NCBI GenBank assembly: GCA_963773585.1
Contig: CAVZBR010000006.1
Span: 372,001-436,000, forward strand
Length of the DNA stretch: 64,000 nt
DNA from: CAVXJN01 sp963773585
GTDB taxonomy: Bacteria > Pseudomonadota > Gammaproteobacteria > JASBUN01
Direction of reading: 5' to 3'
Below the pieces are notes generated by a model. That model worked only from the letters and a program-made list of their open reading frames with translations. It was not told the DNA's origin and did no database searches. The translations under genes and the position numbers were made by a program. Positions 16,899-26,300 of this stretch are shown piece after piece (positions within the stretch are counted from its first letter, which is position 1; the number at the start of each line of letters is the position of its first letter).

Positions 16899-17861
16899 TC
16901 ACGCCTCGAGCATGGATTCGACCACTGCAGTCCAGGCGGTGGCGAGATTCCCCAGATCGTAGCCACCGCCACCCATGGCGAGCAGGCGCCCGTCACAGAA
17001 ACGTGCGGCCAGGGCGCACATGCGGTCGGTTACGTGGCGGTGCACGGCCGCGCTGTAGCGCAAATGCGTCAATGGATCGCCCGCCAGTCCATCGGCCCCG
17101 CACTGCAGCAGAAGCAGTTGCGGACGATGCTCGATCAGGAATTCTTCGATACCGCCCCAGACTTGCATGAACTCCCGATCCCCGGACTCCGGCGGCATGG
17201 GCACATTGCGCTTCGTCCCGCGGGCGCGACCGCGGCCACTCTCATCGGCGCTGCCGCTACCCGGATAAAGATAATCACCGTCCTCGTGAACATCGGCAAT
17301 GAGCACCCCGGGGTGCTCTTCGAACCCGTAGTAGACGCCGTCGCCGTGATGGGCGTCGATGTCGACGTAGCCGACCCGCTCCAGGCCGTAATCGCGAAAC
17401 GCGGCTTCGATGGCCACACCGCAATCGTTGAACACGCAAAATCCCGCGGCTCCATCGCGGCGCGCATGATGGAGTCCTGCAATCGGCACGAACGCGCGCC
17501 GGCAACCGTCGGTTTCGAACATGCGCTGCAGCGCATCCAGCGTCGTGCCCACCACGGTTGCTGCGGCGGTATACATGCCCGGGAACGCGGGTGTGTCGCC
17601 GCAGTCGAGGAAGCCCTTTCCGGCAGCGGACCGCAAGCGGATCTCGGCGATGTGACGCAAGGTGTGGAAATACGCCAGCGTCATCGGCACGGCCTGCGCG
17701 GGCTCGCAGACGTTGACCTGCGCCAACAGGCCTTCTCGTTGCAGGCGCTCCTGGAACGCCCACATTCGCTGCGGACCGAAGGGATGCTGCGGCCCGAAAT
17801 TGTAAGCCGCAAGCGCCGCACCCAGATACACCGAAACCCCGGATTGCGTGGGACCGCTCAT
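16899..17861 (-). CDS. Histone deacetylase family (AcuC/acetoin-utilisation-like) hydrolase
   Basis: A 320-residue arginase-fold zinc hydrolase. The HDAC core is complete: PIAGLHHARRDGAAGFCVFND, VGYVDIDAHHGDGVYYGF (zinc ligands Asp and His), LLLQCGADGLAGDPL (third ligand Asp) and LLAMGGGGYDLGNLATAW. Bacterial members deacetylate acetyl-lysine, acetylpolyamines or acetoin-pathway enzymes; the substrate cannot be told from sequence. It is divergent from ettA, with 277 bp between them. Confidence 0.9.
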   Translation of the reverse strand: MSGPTQSGVSVYLGAALAAYNFGPQHPFGPQRMWAFQERLQREGLLAQVNVCEPAQAVPMTLAYFHTLRHIAEIRLRSAAGKGFLDCGDTPAFPGMYTAAATVVGTTLDALQRMFETDGCRRAFVPIAGLHHARRDGAAGFCVFNDCGVAIEAAFRDYGLERVGYVDIDAHHGDGVYYGFEEHPGVLIADVHEDGDYLYPGSGSADESGRGRARGTKRNVPMPPESGDREFMQVWGGIEEFLIEHRPQLLLLQCGADGLAGDPLTHLRYSAAVHRHVTDRMCALAARFCDGRLLAMGGGGYDLGNLATAWTAVVESMLEA

Positions 17862-18059
17862 GACATGCTCCAGGAGGCCGCCCGAGCGAATTTACACGCG
17901 CGGACGTAGCGCAAGTATGGCCGACCCGAGTCGGGACGTCGACCGCGTTGGAGGTCCCGGGTTCAGCGCAAAGGCAGTTCTTTGGTCGGCTCGCGATTCG
18001 GCATCCGCAGCGCGCCGGACGCACCACCGCCGGGCAGCTATCGGGCTCGTCCACGCTTT

Positions 18060-18089
18060 TTGCTTCCCGTCGAAAACGCTCGTTATACT
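18060..18089 (+). promoter_or_regulatory. Candidate sigma-70 promoter of ettA
   Basis: TTGCTT at 18060-18065, an 18-bp spacer and TATACT at 18084-18089, placing transcription start about 45 bp before the ettA ATG. Confidence 0.5.
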
Positions 18090-18138
18090 AGTCGACTCTC
18101 ATTCACCGTTGATACCGTCAAAGCGATCCCGATCCGAT

Positions 18139-19806
18139 ATGGCACAGTATATTTTCACCATGAATGGCGTGGGCAAGGTCGTGCCCCCGAAACGCGAAAT
18201 CCTGCGCGATATCTCATTGTCATTCTTTCCAGGCGCCAAGATCGGAGTCCTGGGTCTCAACGGCTCCGGCAAATCGACGCTGCTGCGGATCATGGCTGGC
18301 GTCGATAACGACTACCTCGGCGAAGCCCGCCCCCAGCCCGGCATCCATATCGGTTATCTGTCGCAGGAACCGGACCTCGACCCCGCCAAGGATGTGCGCG
18401 GTAACGTCGAGGAGGCGGTGAAACACATCACGGACGCACTCGACCGGCTGAACGCGGTCTACACCGCCTACGCCGAACCGGACGCGGATTTCGACGCACT
18501 CGCCAAAGAACAGGCGGAGTTGGAGGCGCTGATTCAAGCCACCGATGGCCATAATCTGGACCGACAGTTGGAGATCGCCGCAGATGCTCTGCGCCTACCG
18601 CCGTGGGATGCGGATGTGACCAAACTTTCCGGCGGCGAACGTCGCCGCGTCGCCCTGTGCCGTTTGTTGCTGTCCAAACCCGACATGTTGCTGCTGGACG
18701 AACCCACCAACCATCTCGATGCCGAAAGCGTCGCCTGGTTGGAGCGGTTTCTGCACGACTTCTCCGGCACCGTGGTGGCTGTAACTCATGATCGCTATTT
18801 CCTCGACAACGTCGCCGGCTGGATTCTGGAGTTGGACCGCGGACACGGCATTCCGTGGCAGGGCAATTACTCATCCTGGTTGGAACAAAAGGAAAAGCGC
18901 CTCGAGCAGGAAGAGAAGCGCGAGGTCGGGCGAGTGAAAGCCATGAAGGCGGAACTCGACTGGGTACGCAGCAACCCGAAAGGCCGACACGCCAAGAGCA
19001 AAGCACGGTTGGCACGTTTCGAAGAGTTGTCTCGCAGCGACTACCAGCAGCGCAACGAGACCAACGAGATCTTCATCCCTCCGGGTCCGCGGCTGGGCGA
19101 TCTGGTCATTGAGGCCGATCACGTACGCAAAAGCTTCGGTGACCGTTTATTGATCGACGATCTCAGCTTCAAGCTGCCGCCGGGCGGTATTGTCGGCATC
19201 ATCGGCCCCAACGGCGCGGGCAAGACCACATTGTTCCGCATGATCACGGGAACCGAACAACCCGATTCCGGGACCCTGCGCATCGGCGAATCGGTGCAGC
19301 TCGCCTACGTGGACCAGAGTCGCGACGACTTGGATTCGGGCAAGACGGTGTGGGAAGAAGTCTCCGGCGGCCAGGACATACTGCGCATCGGCAGTTTCGA
19401 GCTCAATTCCCGCGCCTACATCGGCAGATTCAATTTCCGCGGTTCCGACCAGCAAAAGCGGGTCGGTGATCTGTCGGGTGGTGAGCGCAACCGCCTGCAC
19501 ATGGCCAAACTATTGCAAAGCGGCGGTAACGTTTTGCTGCTCGACGAACCCACCAATGACCTGGACGTCGAGACGCTGCGCGCTCTGGAAGAAGCCATAC
19601 TGGAATTCCCTGGCTGTGTCGTGGTAATTTCCCATGATCGCTGGTTCCTCGACCGTATCGCCACTCACATCCTGGCGTTCGAGGGAGACAGTCACGCAGA
19701 GTGGTTCGAAGGCAACTATGCCGACTATGAAGCGGACCGAAAGCGCCGCTACGGCGAGGCGGTGGATCAGCCGCATCGAATCAAGTACAAGCCGCTGACA
19801 GCCTGA
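18139..19806 (+). CDS. ettA: Energy-dependent translational throttle protein EttA (ABC-F)
   Basis: A 555-residue ABC-F ATPase, identical in length to the E. coli protein, that binds the ribosomal E site and gates the first peptide bond by ADP/ATP ratio. Two nucleotide-binding domains: GLNGSGKST, LSGGERRRVALCRLL and LLDEPTNHLD in the first; GPNGAGKTT, LSGGERNRLHMAKLL and LLDEPTNDLD in the second. The inter-domain P-site tRNA interaction motif sits in SWLEQKEKRLEQEEKREVGR...NPKGRHAKSKARL. ATG at 18139 is chosen over a long upstream frame beginning 17848, which overlaps the divergent gene. It has no membrane segments. Confidence 0.97.
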   Translation: MAQYIFTMNGVGKVVPPKREILRDISLSFFPGAKIGVLGLNGSGKSTLLRIMAGVDNDYLGEARPQPGIHIGYLSQEPDLDPAKDVRGNVEEAVKHITDALDRLNAVYTAYAEPDADFDALAKEQAELEALIQATDGHNLDRQLEIAADALRLPPWDADVTKLSGGERRRVALCRLLLSKPDMLLLDEPTNHLDAESVAWLERFLHDFSGTVVAVTHDRYFLDNVAGWILELDRGHGIPWQGNYSSWLEQKEKRLEQEEKREVGRVKAMKAELDWVRSNPKGRHAKSKARLARFEELSRSDYQQRNETNEIFIPPGPRLGDLVIEADHVRKSFGDRLLIDDLSFKLPPGGIVGIIGPNGAGKTTLFRMITGTEQPDSGTLRIGESVQLAYVDQSRDDLDSGKTVWEEVSGGQDILRIGSFELNSRAYIGRFNFRGSDQQKRVGDLSGGERNRLHMAKLLQSGGNVLLLDEPTNDLDVETLRALEEAILEFPGCVVVISHDRWFLDRIATHILAFEGDSHAEWFEGNYADYEADRKRRYGEAVDQPHRIKYKPLTA

Positions 19807-19917
19807 GCCGACCGCCGCGACCCTTCAAGTCCTGCGCGCTCTGACCGCTATATCGGGGTGCAGCTGTAGTTTTTTTCGGCTTCGCGCGAGCGTCGACTCG
19901 CAGCCAGGGATGACGTA

Positions 19918-20307
19918 GTGAACTCGAACCCGACCGTAATGATCGTCGATGATGTCAGCATGATGGGCGAACTGCTCCGGACGATGCTGCGCCAGGCTCA
20001 TTGCCAGGTCATCGCCAGTGCCACCAACGGCGACGACGCGGTGCGCTCCTACCATCGTCTCCGGCCCGACATCGTGTTGCTCGATATCAACATGCCGGGC
20101 AAGAACGGCATGGACGTATTGCAGGAAATCATCGGCGACAACCCCGCCGCCTATGTCATCATGGTCAGCGTCGAGAGCAGCATCGAACACGTTCGGCAAG
20201 CGGTGCGACTGGGCGCCAAGGGTTTTCTAGTGAAACCGGTCTCCGCCGGCAAGATTCAGGGGCTGGTGCGCAACTTTCAGGCCCGCGCACGGCAACCGGC
20301 CCCCTGA
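19918..20307 (+). CDS. Single-domain response regulator (CheY-like)
   Basis: A 129-residue receiver domain with nothing attached. Acidic pair D11-D12 (MIVDDVSMM), phosphorylatable Asp in IVLLDINMPG (about residue 56), switch Ser in IMVSVESS and Lys in FLVKPV (about 106). Start is a GTG at 19918. The CheY-like shape suggests phosphorelay or flagellar output; the partner kinase is not in the window. The DUF815 gene follows 73 bp downstream in the same direction. Confidence 0.85.
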   Translation: MNSNPTVMIVDDVSMMGELLRTMLRQAHCQVIASATNGDDAVRSYHRLRPDIVLLDINMPGKNGMDVLQEIIGDNPAAYVIMVSVESSIEHVRQAVRLGAKGFLVKPVSAGKIQGLVRNFQARARQPAP

Positions 20308-20380
20308 CGCTGACGACTTGCACCGCGGGCGCGATCCCTGCTATATCTGCCGCCCTGCCCAATCAGTCCGATTTCGCTTC

Positions 20381-21280
20381 ATGAACGAACAAGCCGAGCT
20401 GCTGGCGCGAATTGCCGCGCAACTGGAAAATCTCAGCGATGCGGTCCAGCGTCTGGTGCCGCCCGCTGCGGGTGAAACCGATTGGCAGGCATCCAGCGCT
20501 TTTCGTTGGCGCCGCCACGGCAGCGAAGGCTGGCTCGCGCCCGTTCCCCATCCGGCGACCAGGCGACTGCAAGACCTACTCTGCGTCGACCGGCAGAAGC
20601 GCGAGCTGGGGCGCAATACCATGCAGTTTCTGCGCGGCCTGCCTGCCAACAACGCGCTGCTCTGGGGTTCCCGCGGTACCGGCAAATCGTCGCTGGTCAA
20701 AGCACTGTTGAGCGAGCACGCTCACGAAGGCCTGCGGCTCATCGAAGTCGATCGCCAGGACTTGGTCGACTTGCCTCAGATCGTCGAGCTGCTCTATCCG
20801 CGCCCGGAACGGTTCATGGTGTATTGCGACGACCTGTCCTTCGAGGCCAACGATCCGAGCTACAAAGCGCTGAAAGTCGTTCTCGACGGCTCCATCAGCG
20901 AAACCGCCGACAACGTCATCATCTACGCGACGTCCAATCGCCGGCATCTCATGCCGGAAACCCTCCAGGAAAATCGCGATGCCCGCGCCGTGGACGGTGA
21001 GATTCACCCGGGCGAGGCAACGGAAGAGAAAATTGCCCTATCCGACCGCTTCGGCCTTTGGCTGTCGTTCCATCCCTTCCGCCAGGACGATTATCTGGCG
21101 ATCGCCGCTTACTGGCTGACACGCCTCGGCATTCAGACCGATCAGGATGAAGATGCCCAATGGCGTCGTGCCGCATTGCAATGGGCCTTGGCGCGGGGCT
21201 CGCGCAGTGGCCGTACGGCATGGCATTTCGCCCGCGACTGGGCCGGAAGAACTTCTCTGCGCGAGGACGCGCCGCGCTGA
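20381..21280 (+). CDS. DUF815 family AAA-type ATPase
   Basis: A 299-residue P-loop ATPase of the DUF815 (COG2607) family. Walker A is GSRGTGKSSLVKALL at about residue 95, Walker B is FMVYCDDLSFE, and a sensor-1-like IIYATSNRRHLMPE follows, with arginine-rich C-terminal helices. A soluble protein; the role is unknown, though the fold is like a loader or remodelling ATPase. Start is the ATG at 20381 (MNEQAELLARIAAQLENL); the first 40 residues look like a coiled segment. It ends 18 bases before the repeat block. Confidence 0.85.
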   Translation: MNEQAELLARIAAQLENLSDAVQRLVPPAAGETDWQASSAFRWRRHGSEGWLAPVPHPATRRLQDLLCVDRQKRELGRNTMQFLRGLPANNALLWGSRGTGKSSLVKALLSEHAHEGLRLIEVDRQDLVDLPQIVELLYPRPERFMVYCDDLSFEANDPSYKALKVVLDGSISETADNVIIYATSNRRHLMPETLQENRDARAVDGEIHPGEATEEKIALSDRFGLWLSFHPFRQDDYLAIAAYWLTRLGIQTDQDEDAQWRRAALQWALARGSRSGRTAWHFARDWAGRTSLREDAPR

Positions 21281-21298
21281 TCCACGACCACCGTTAGA

Positions 21299-21602
21299 GC
21301 GTTGAGTCGGCACCCAACCACCGCCCGCACGCCGCACCGTAGGTGGGTCAAGTACCGAAGGTCCGGACCCAACGCGGCCCGCTGCACACCGCACCCGTAG
21401 GTTGGGTCAAGGGGCCGAAGGTCCGGACCCAACGCGGCCCGCACACCGCACCCGTAGGTTGGGTCAAGGGCCGAAGGTCCGGACCCAACGCGGCCCGCAC
21501 ACCGCACCCGTAGGTTGGGTCAAGGACCGCAGGTCCGGACCCAACGCGGCCCGCACACCGCACCCGTAGGTTGGGTCAAGGCCCGCAGGTCCGGACCCAA
21601 CA
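21299..21602. repeat. Tandem 56-58-bp palindromic repeats (five copies plus a degenerate half)
   Basis: Copies start at 21339, 21397, 21454, 21510 and 21566, with a decayed partial copy before them from 21299. Each copy reads GTAGGTTGGGTCAAG, a short variable part, GAAGGTCC or GCAGGTCC, GGACCCAACGC, then GGCCCGCACACCGCACCC. TTGGGTC and GACCCAA are inverted and would form a hairpin. The copies differ mostly in two or three bases next to the loop. The arrangement resembles REP/BIME-like elements; GTAGGTTGGGT...ACCCAAC repeats are scattered in many gammaproteobacterial genomes. It fills the gap between the DUF815 gene and the end of msrQ; no gene is present in it. Confidence 0.9.
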
Positions 21603-21616
21603 ACTGCACGGAAGGC

Positions 21617-22234
21617 TCACCCCGCGGCGGAGCGCACCGGCGACGGCAGCCGCCGCTTCACCCAAACCCGGGCCCGCAGCGCAAACAGCAGCGCCAGGAT
21701 CGCGCCATAGATCAGCGGCTCGCGCACATCGGCTTTGACCAGCCAGTAGTAATGCACCACGCCGAGGGCGCCGATGATGTAGACCACGCGATGTAGTTGT
21801 TTCCAACGCCTACCGAGGCGGCGCATCATGCCCCGGGTCGAGGTCAGCGCCAACGGCGCCAACAAGACCCAGGCCGTAAAACCGACCGTGATATACGGAC
21901 GTTTGGCAATATCCTCGGCGAGGAAACTCCAATCCAACCCCAGGTCGAGCAATGCATACACCGAAAAATGCAGCGTGGCGTAAAAGAACGCGAACAAGCC
22001 CAACATGCGGCGCGATTGCTGCAGTTCGTTCCAGCCGGTAAGCCGACGCAAGGGCGTCACCGCCAGAACGGTCAGAAGGAACCGCAAGGTCCAGTCGCCG
22101 GTGCGGTGTAGCAATGATTCCACCGGATTGGCGCCAAGATTCTGTACCGCGGCCTGCCAGACCAGAATGCCCAGCGGCAGCAGACACAAACCGAAGATCG
22201 CGATTTTGTAATAGCGCCGTTTCACCTGCCCCAT
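21617..22234 (-). CDS. msrQ: Heme-binding membrane subunit MsrQ
   Basis: A 205-residue inner-membrane b-type cytochrome that hands electrons from the quinone pool to MsrP. It has about six transmembrane segments, with heme-ligand histidines in FFYATLHFSVYALLDLG, RRWKQLHRVVYIIG and ALGVVHYYWLVK. ATG at 22234 lies three bases after msrP ends, so both are one operon repairing periplasmic methionine sulfoxide. Confidence 0.95.
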   Translation of the reverse strand: MGQVKRRYYKIAIFGLCLLPLGILVWQAAVQNLGANPVESLLHRTGDWTLRFLLTVLAVTPLRRLTGWNELQQSRRMLGLFAFFYATLHFSVYALLDLGLDWSFLAEDIAKRPYITVGFTAWVLLAPLALTSTRGMMRRLGRRWKQLHRVVYIIGALGVVHYYWLVKADVREPLIYGAILALLFALRARVWVKRRLPSPVRSAAG

Positions 22235-22237
22235 CGC

Positions 22238-23212
22238 TCAGAAATTCTTGCGCAGATCCATTCCGGCGTACAGCTGAGCCACTTGATCGGCATAGCCATT
22301 GAACATTTCGGTGCGTCGTTTGGAGGCGAACAAGGAATCCTGGCCGATGCGCCGTTCCCGCGCCTGACTCCAGCGCGGATGGTCCACATGGGGATTGACG
22401 TTGGCGTAGAACCCGTATTCGTTGGGCGCGATCACGTGCCAAGTGTTCTGCGGCCGAGTCTCTGTGAGCCGGATGCGGACAATAGACTTGCCGCTCTTGA
22501 AGCCGTACTTCCACGGCACCACCAAGCGCAATGGCGCACCATCCTGGTTCGGCAACTCGCGGCCGTACAATCCGGTGGCCAGGATTGTCAGCGGGTGCAT
22601 CGCTTCGTCGATACGCAGGCCTTCCACATAGGGCCAAGGCAGTACACTGCGCCGCTGTCCTGGCATCTGGGACGGATCCAACAACGTTGTGAACTCGACG
22701 AACTTGGCTTTCGAAGTCGGCTCATAGCGCTTCAGTATCTCCGCCAACGGGACGCCCACCCAGGGAATCACCATCGACCAGGCCTCGACACACCGCAGGC
22801 GATAGATACGCTGCTGCAAACCGGCGCCTTTGAGCAAGTCGTCCAACGCATACTTGCCGGGACGGTTGACTTCGCCGTCCACGGTCACGGTCCATGGTTC
22901 GGTCTTCAGCGTGCCGGCGTTGCGGGCGGGATCGTCCTTACCGGTGCCGAACTCATAGAAGTTGTTGTAGGTCGTGATTTCCTCCCAGGTATTCGGCTCT
23001 TCTGTGCTGCTGAAGGCGCTTTTCGAGATCCCCTGCAACGCGGCAGGCAGCGTGCTCCCGACTGCAGCACGAGGCGCTAACAGACCCGGCAGCAACGCAG
23101 CGCCGGTGACGGCCGCCGACGCTTGCAGAAATTGCCGGCGCTGACGGTAGTGTCGCTCGTCGGTTACGTCCGAGTCTTTCAATTCCCAGGATTTTTTGAT
23201 TCGAATGAACAT
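22238..23212 (-). CDS. msrP: Periplasmic methionine sulfoxide reductase, molybdopterin subunit MsrP
   Basis: A 324-residue molybdoenzyme exported by Tat. The signal RRQFLQASAAVTGAALLPGLL (residues 25-45) ends near APRAAVG. The Mo-binding cysteine is C141 in YRLRCVEAWSM, and the later blocks FVEFTTLLDPSQMPGQ and LTILATGLYGRELPNQDGAPLRLVVPWKYGFKS are conserved in the SorA/MsrP family. It reduces methionine sulfoxide in oxidised periplasmic proteins, useful during sulfur oxidation or chlorine stress. msrQ follows immediately. Confidence 0.95.
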   Translation of the reverse strand: MFIRIKKSWELKDSDVTDERHYRQRRQFLQASAAVTGAALLPGLLAPRAAVGSTLPAALQGISKSAFSSTEEPNTWEEITTYNNFYEFGTGKDDPARNAGTLKTEPWTVTVDGEVNRPGKYALDDLLKGAGLQQRIYRLRCVEAWSMVIPWVGVPLAEILKRYEPTSKAKFVEFTTLLDPSQMPGQRRSVLPWPYVEGLRIDEAMHPLTILATGLYGRELPNQDGAPLRLVVPWKYGFKSGKSIVRIRLTETRPQNTWHVIAPNEYGFYANVNPHVDHPRWSQARERRIGQDSLFASKRRTEMFNGYADQVAQLYAGMDLRKNF

Positions 23213-23302
23213 CTTCCCTCCCGCAGCGGCCTTCCTGATTTAAAGACCGCCACACGGCAGAATAGTTCACCCGAAGGCGCAAATGGCCCGCCGCTTGCGC
23301 TT

Positions 23303-26300
23303 CTAGCCCACCCAGGCGCGAGCATTGCGGAACATCCGCATCCAGGGCGCATCTTCTTGCCAGTGGGGCGGATGCCAGGAGTGCTGCACGGTGCGAAATA
23401 CACGCTCCGGGTGCGGCATCAAAATGGTGAACCGCCCGTCCGTCGTGGTGAGGCCGGTGATTCCCAGCGGCGATCCATTCGGGTTGTGAGGGTAGTGCTC
23501 GGTGGCGACGCCGTGGTTGTCCACGAAGCGCAACGCCGCCAAACGATCGTCAATCAGAGTCTGCGGATCCTCTTCAAATTCCGCCCTTCCTTCTCCATGT
23601 GCCACCGCGATGGGCATGCGCGATCCAGCCATGTCGCGGAAAAACAGCGATGGCGAATCGAGCACTTCGACCATGGCGAACCGCGCTTCGAACTGCTCGG
23701 AATGATTGCGCACGAAATGAGGCCACGACTGCGCGCCGGGAATCAGTTCCCGCAGATTCGACATCATCTGGCAGCCGTTGCAGACGCCCAACGCAAAGCT
23801 GTCCGGGCGGCCGAAAAACGCCTCGAACTGCGCGCGCGCCCGATCGTTGAATAGAATCGATTTGGCCCAGCCTTCGCCGGCGCCGAGTACGTCGCCGTAG
23901 GAAAACCCGCCGCAGGCGACCGCGCCGTTGAAATCGTCCAACCGCACGCGCCCGGCGATGATGTCGCTCATATGCACGTCAACGGCGGCAAAGCCGGCGC
24001 GATCGAATGCAGCGGCCATCTCCTGTTGCCCGTTGACGCCCTGTTCGCGCAGCACCGCAACCCGCGGCCGCGCGCCGATATTGATGTAGGGCGCGGCGGT
24101 GTCGTCCTGCAAATCGAAGTTTAAAGCGACGTGCAGGCCGGGATCGTCGTGATCCAGCAAGCGGTCGTACTCCTGTTGCGCGCAATCCGGATTGTCGCGC
24201 AGCGACTGCATGCGGTAAGTGGTCTCCGACCAGACGCGGTGCAAGTGCACGCGCGATTCCGCAAATAGCAACCGTGTTTCGAAACTGAATTCGACCCGGT
24301 CGCGATCATTGAGACTCCCGATCACATGACAGTGCCGGCCCAGCCCGGCGTCGTGGAACTGCTGCAATACCGCGCCGGTGTCTTCGCGACGCACTTGAAC
24401 CACGGCACCGAGTTCTTCCGTGAACATGACCGCCAAGGGATCTTCGCCGAGCTCGTCCAACTGCACGCTGACACCACAGTGTCCCGCAAACGCCAGCTCG
24501 CACACAGTGGCAAACAAGCCGCCATCGGAACGATCATGATATGCGAGCAGCAAACCGGCCGAATTCAAGCTCTGCACGGTTTTGAAGAAGCTCCGCAAGG
24601 CGCCGGCATCGTCCACGTCCGGCGGATGGTGGCCCATCTGCTTATACACCTGCGCCAGCGCCGAGCCGGCCAAACGGTTGCGACCTTTGCCGAGATCCAC
24701 CAACAGCAGATCGGTGTCGCCGCAGTCGGTGCGCAACTGGGGCGTAAGCGTACGGCGTACGTCTTCGACTGGTGCGAACGCGGTGATGACGAGGGACAGG
24801 GGCGCCGTCACCGATCGTTGTTCGTCTCCGGCCTGCCAGACTGTCTTCATGGACATGGAGTCCTTGCCCACCGGAATGGCAATGCCAAGCGCGGGGCACA
24901 GTTCCATACCGACCGCGTGCACGGCGTCGTACAGGCCGGCATCCTCGCCGGGATGTCCCGCCGGCACCATCCAGTTCGCCGACAGCACCACGCGTTTTAG
25001 TTGCGGGATCGATGCGGCGGCGAGATTGGTCAGCGCCTCACCCACCGCCATGCGCGCCGAAGCGGCGTGGTGTACCAGCGCAATCGGTGTGCGCTCGCCA
25101 ATGGCCATGGCTTCGCCGGTATAGCCGCGGTAATCGGTACACGTCACGCCGACATCGGCCACGGGTACCTGCCATGGGCCCACCATCTGATCGCGCGCCA
25201 CCATTCCGGTCACGGTGCGATCTCCGATGGTGATCAGAAACGTCTTGTCGGCCACGGTGGGCAACTGCAAAATCCGCTCGGCAGCCTCGGCGATATCGAT
25301 GCCTGCGGTTTCGAACTCCCGCTTCTGGAACGGGTGGCGTTGCACTTCACGGAGCATTTTCGGCGGTTTGCCGAGCAGCACTTCCATGGGCATGTCGATG
25401 GGCGTGTTATCGAAGTGGCCGTCACCCAGGACCAACTGCTGTTCGCCGGTCGCCTCACCGATGAGCGCGTACGGACAGCGCTCGCGCTCGCACAAATCCT
25501 GGAACACCGTCACGCGCGCCGGATCGATGGCCATCACGTAGCGTTCCTGCGCTTCGTTGCACCAGATTTCCATGGGCGCCATGCTCTGGTCATCGCTCGG
25601 AATGGTTCGCAATTCAAAATGTCCGCCGCGCCCAGAGTCATTGACCAATTCGGGCATCGCGTTGGACAGGCCGCCGGCGCCGACGTCGTGAATGGAGACG
25701 ATGGGATTTTCGTCACCCAATGCACAGCAACGGTCGATGACTTCCTGACAGCGACGCTGCATTTCCGGATTACCGCGCTGCACGGAGGCGAAATCCAGGT
25801 CCTCGGCGCTTTGGCCGGTGGCCATACTCGAAGCCGCGCCGCCGCCGAGACCGATCAGCATCGCCGGTCCGCCCAACACCACCAGCTGCGCTCCGGGTTC
25901 GATGCGACCTTTGCTGACCATATCCGCACGCATGTTGCCGACGCCGCCGGCCAGCATGATCGGTTTGTGATAGCCGCGGATCTCCGTACCGGCCGGCCCC
26001 GGTACCCGCTCTTCGTAGGTACGGAAATAGCCGCAAATCGCCGGCCGCCCGAACTCGTTGTTGAATGCGGCCGCGCCCAGCGGGCCGTCGACCATGATCT
26101 GAAGCGCCGAAACGATACGGTCGGGCTTACCGTGATCAGTCTCCCAGGGACGCTCGGCGCCGGGCAAGCGCAGATTGGATACCGAAAAGCCGCTTAAGCC
26201 CGCTTTCGGTTTGGAGCCGCGGCCAGTGGCGCCTTCGTCACGGATTTCGCCTCCGGAACCGGTCGCCGCGCCGGGAAACGGGGAAATGGCGGTCGGATGA

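Noticed and set aside
17848..18138. N-terminal extension of ettA
   Set aside because: It overlaps the divergent hydrolase start, and the 555-residue protein from 18139 equals the family length.
21299..21602. CRISPR array
   Set aside because: The units are contiguous without unique spacers and the internal part is itself palindromic; no cas gene is near.
25001..26197. Plus-strand open frame of 398 codons opposite purL
   Set aside because: It mirrors the FGAM synthase domain; no RBS or motif.
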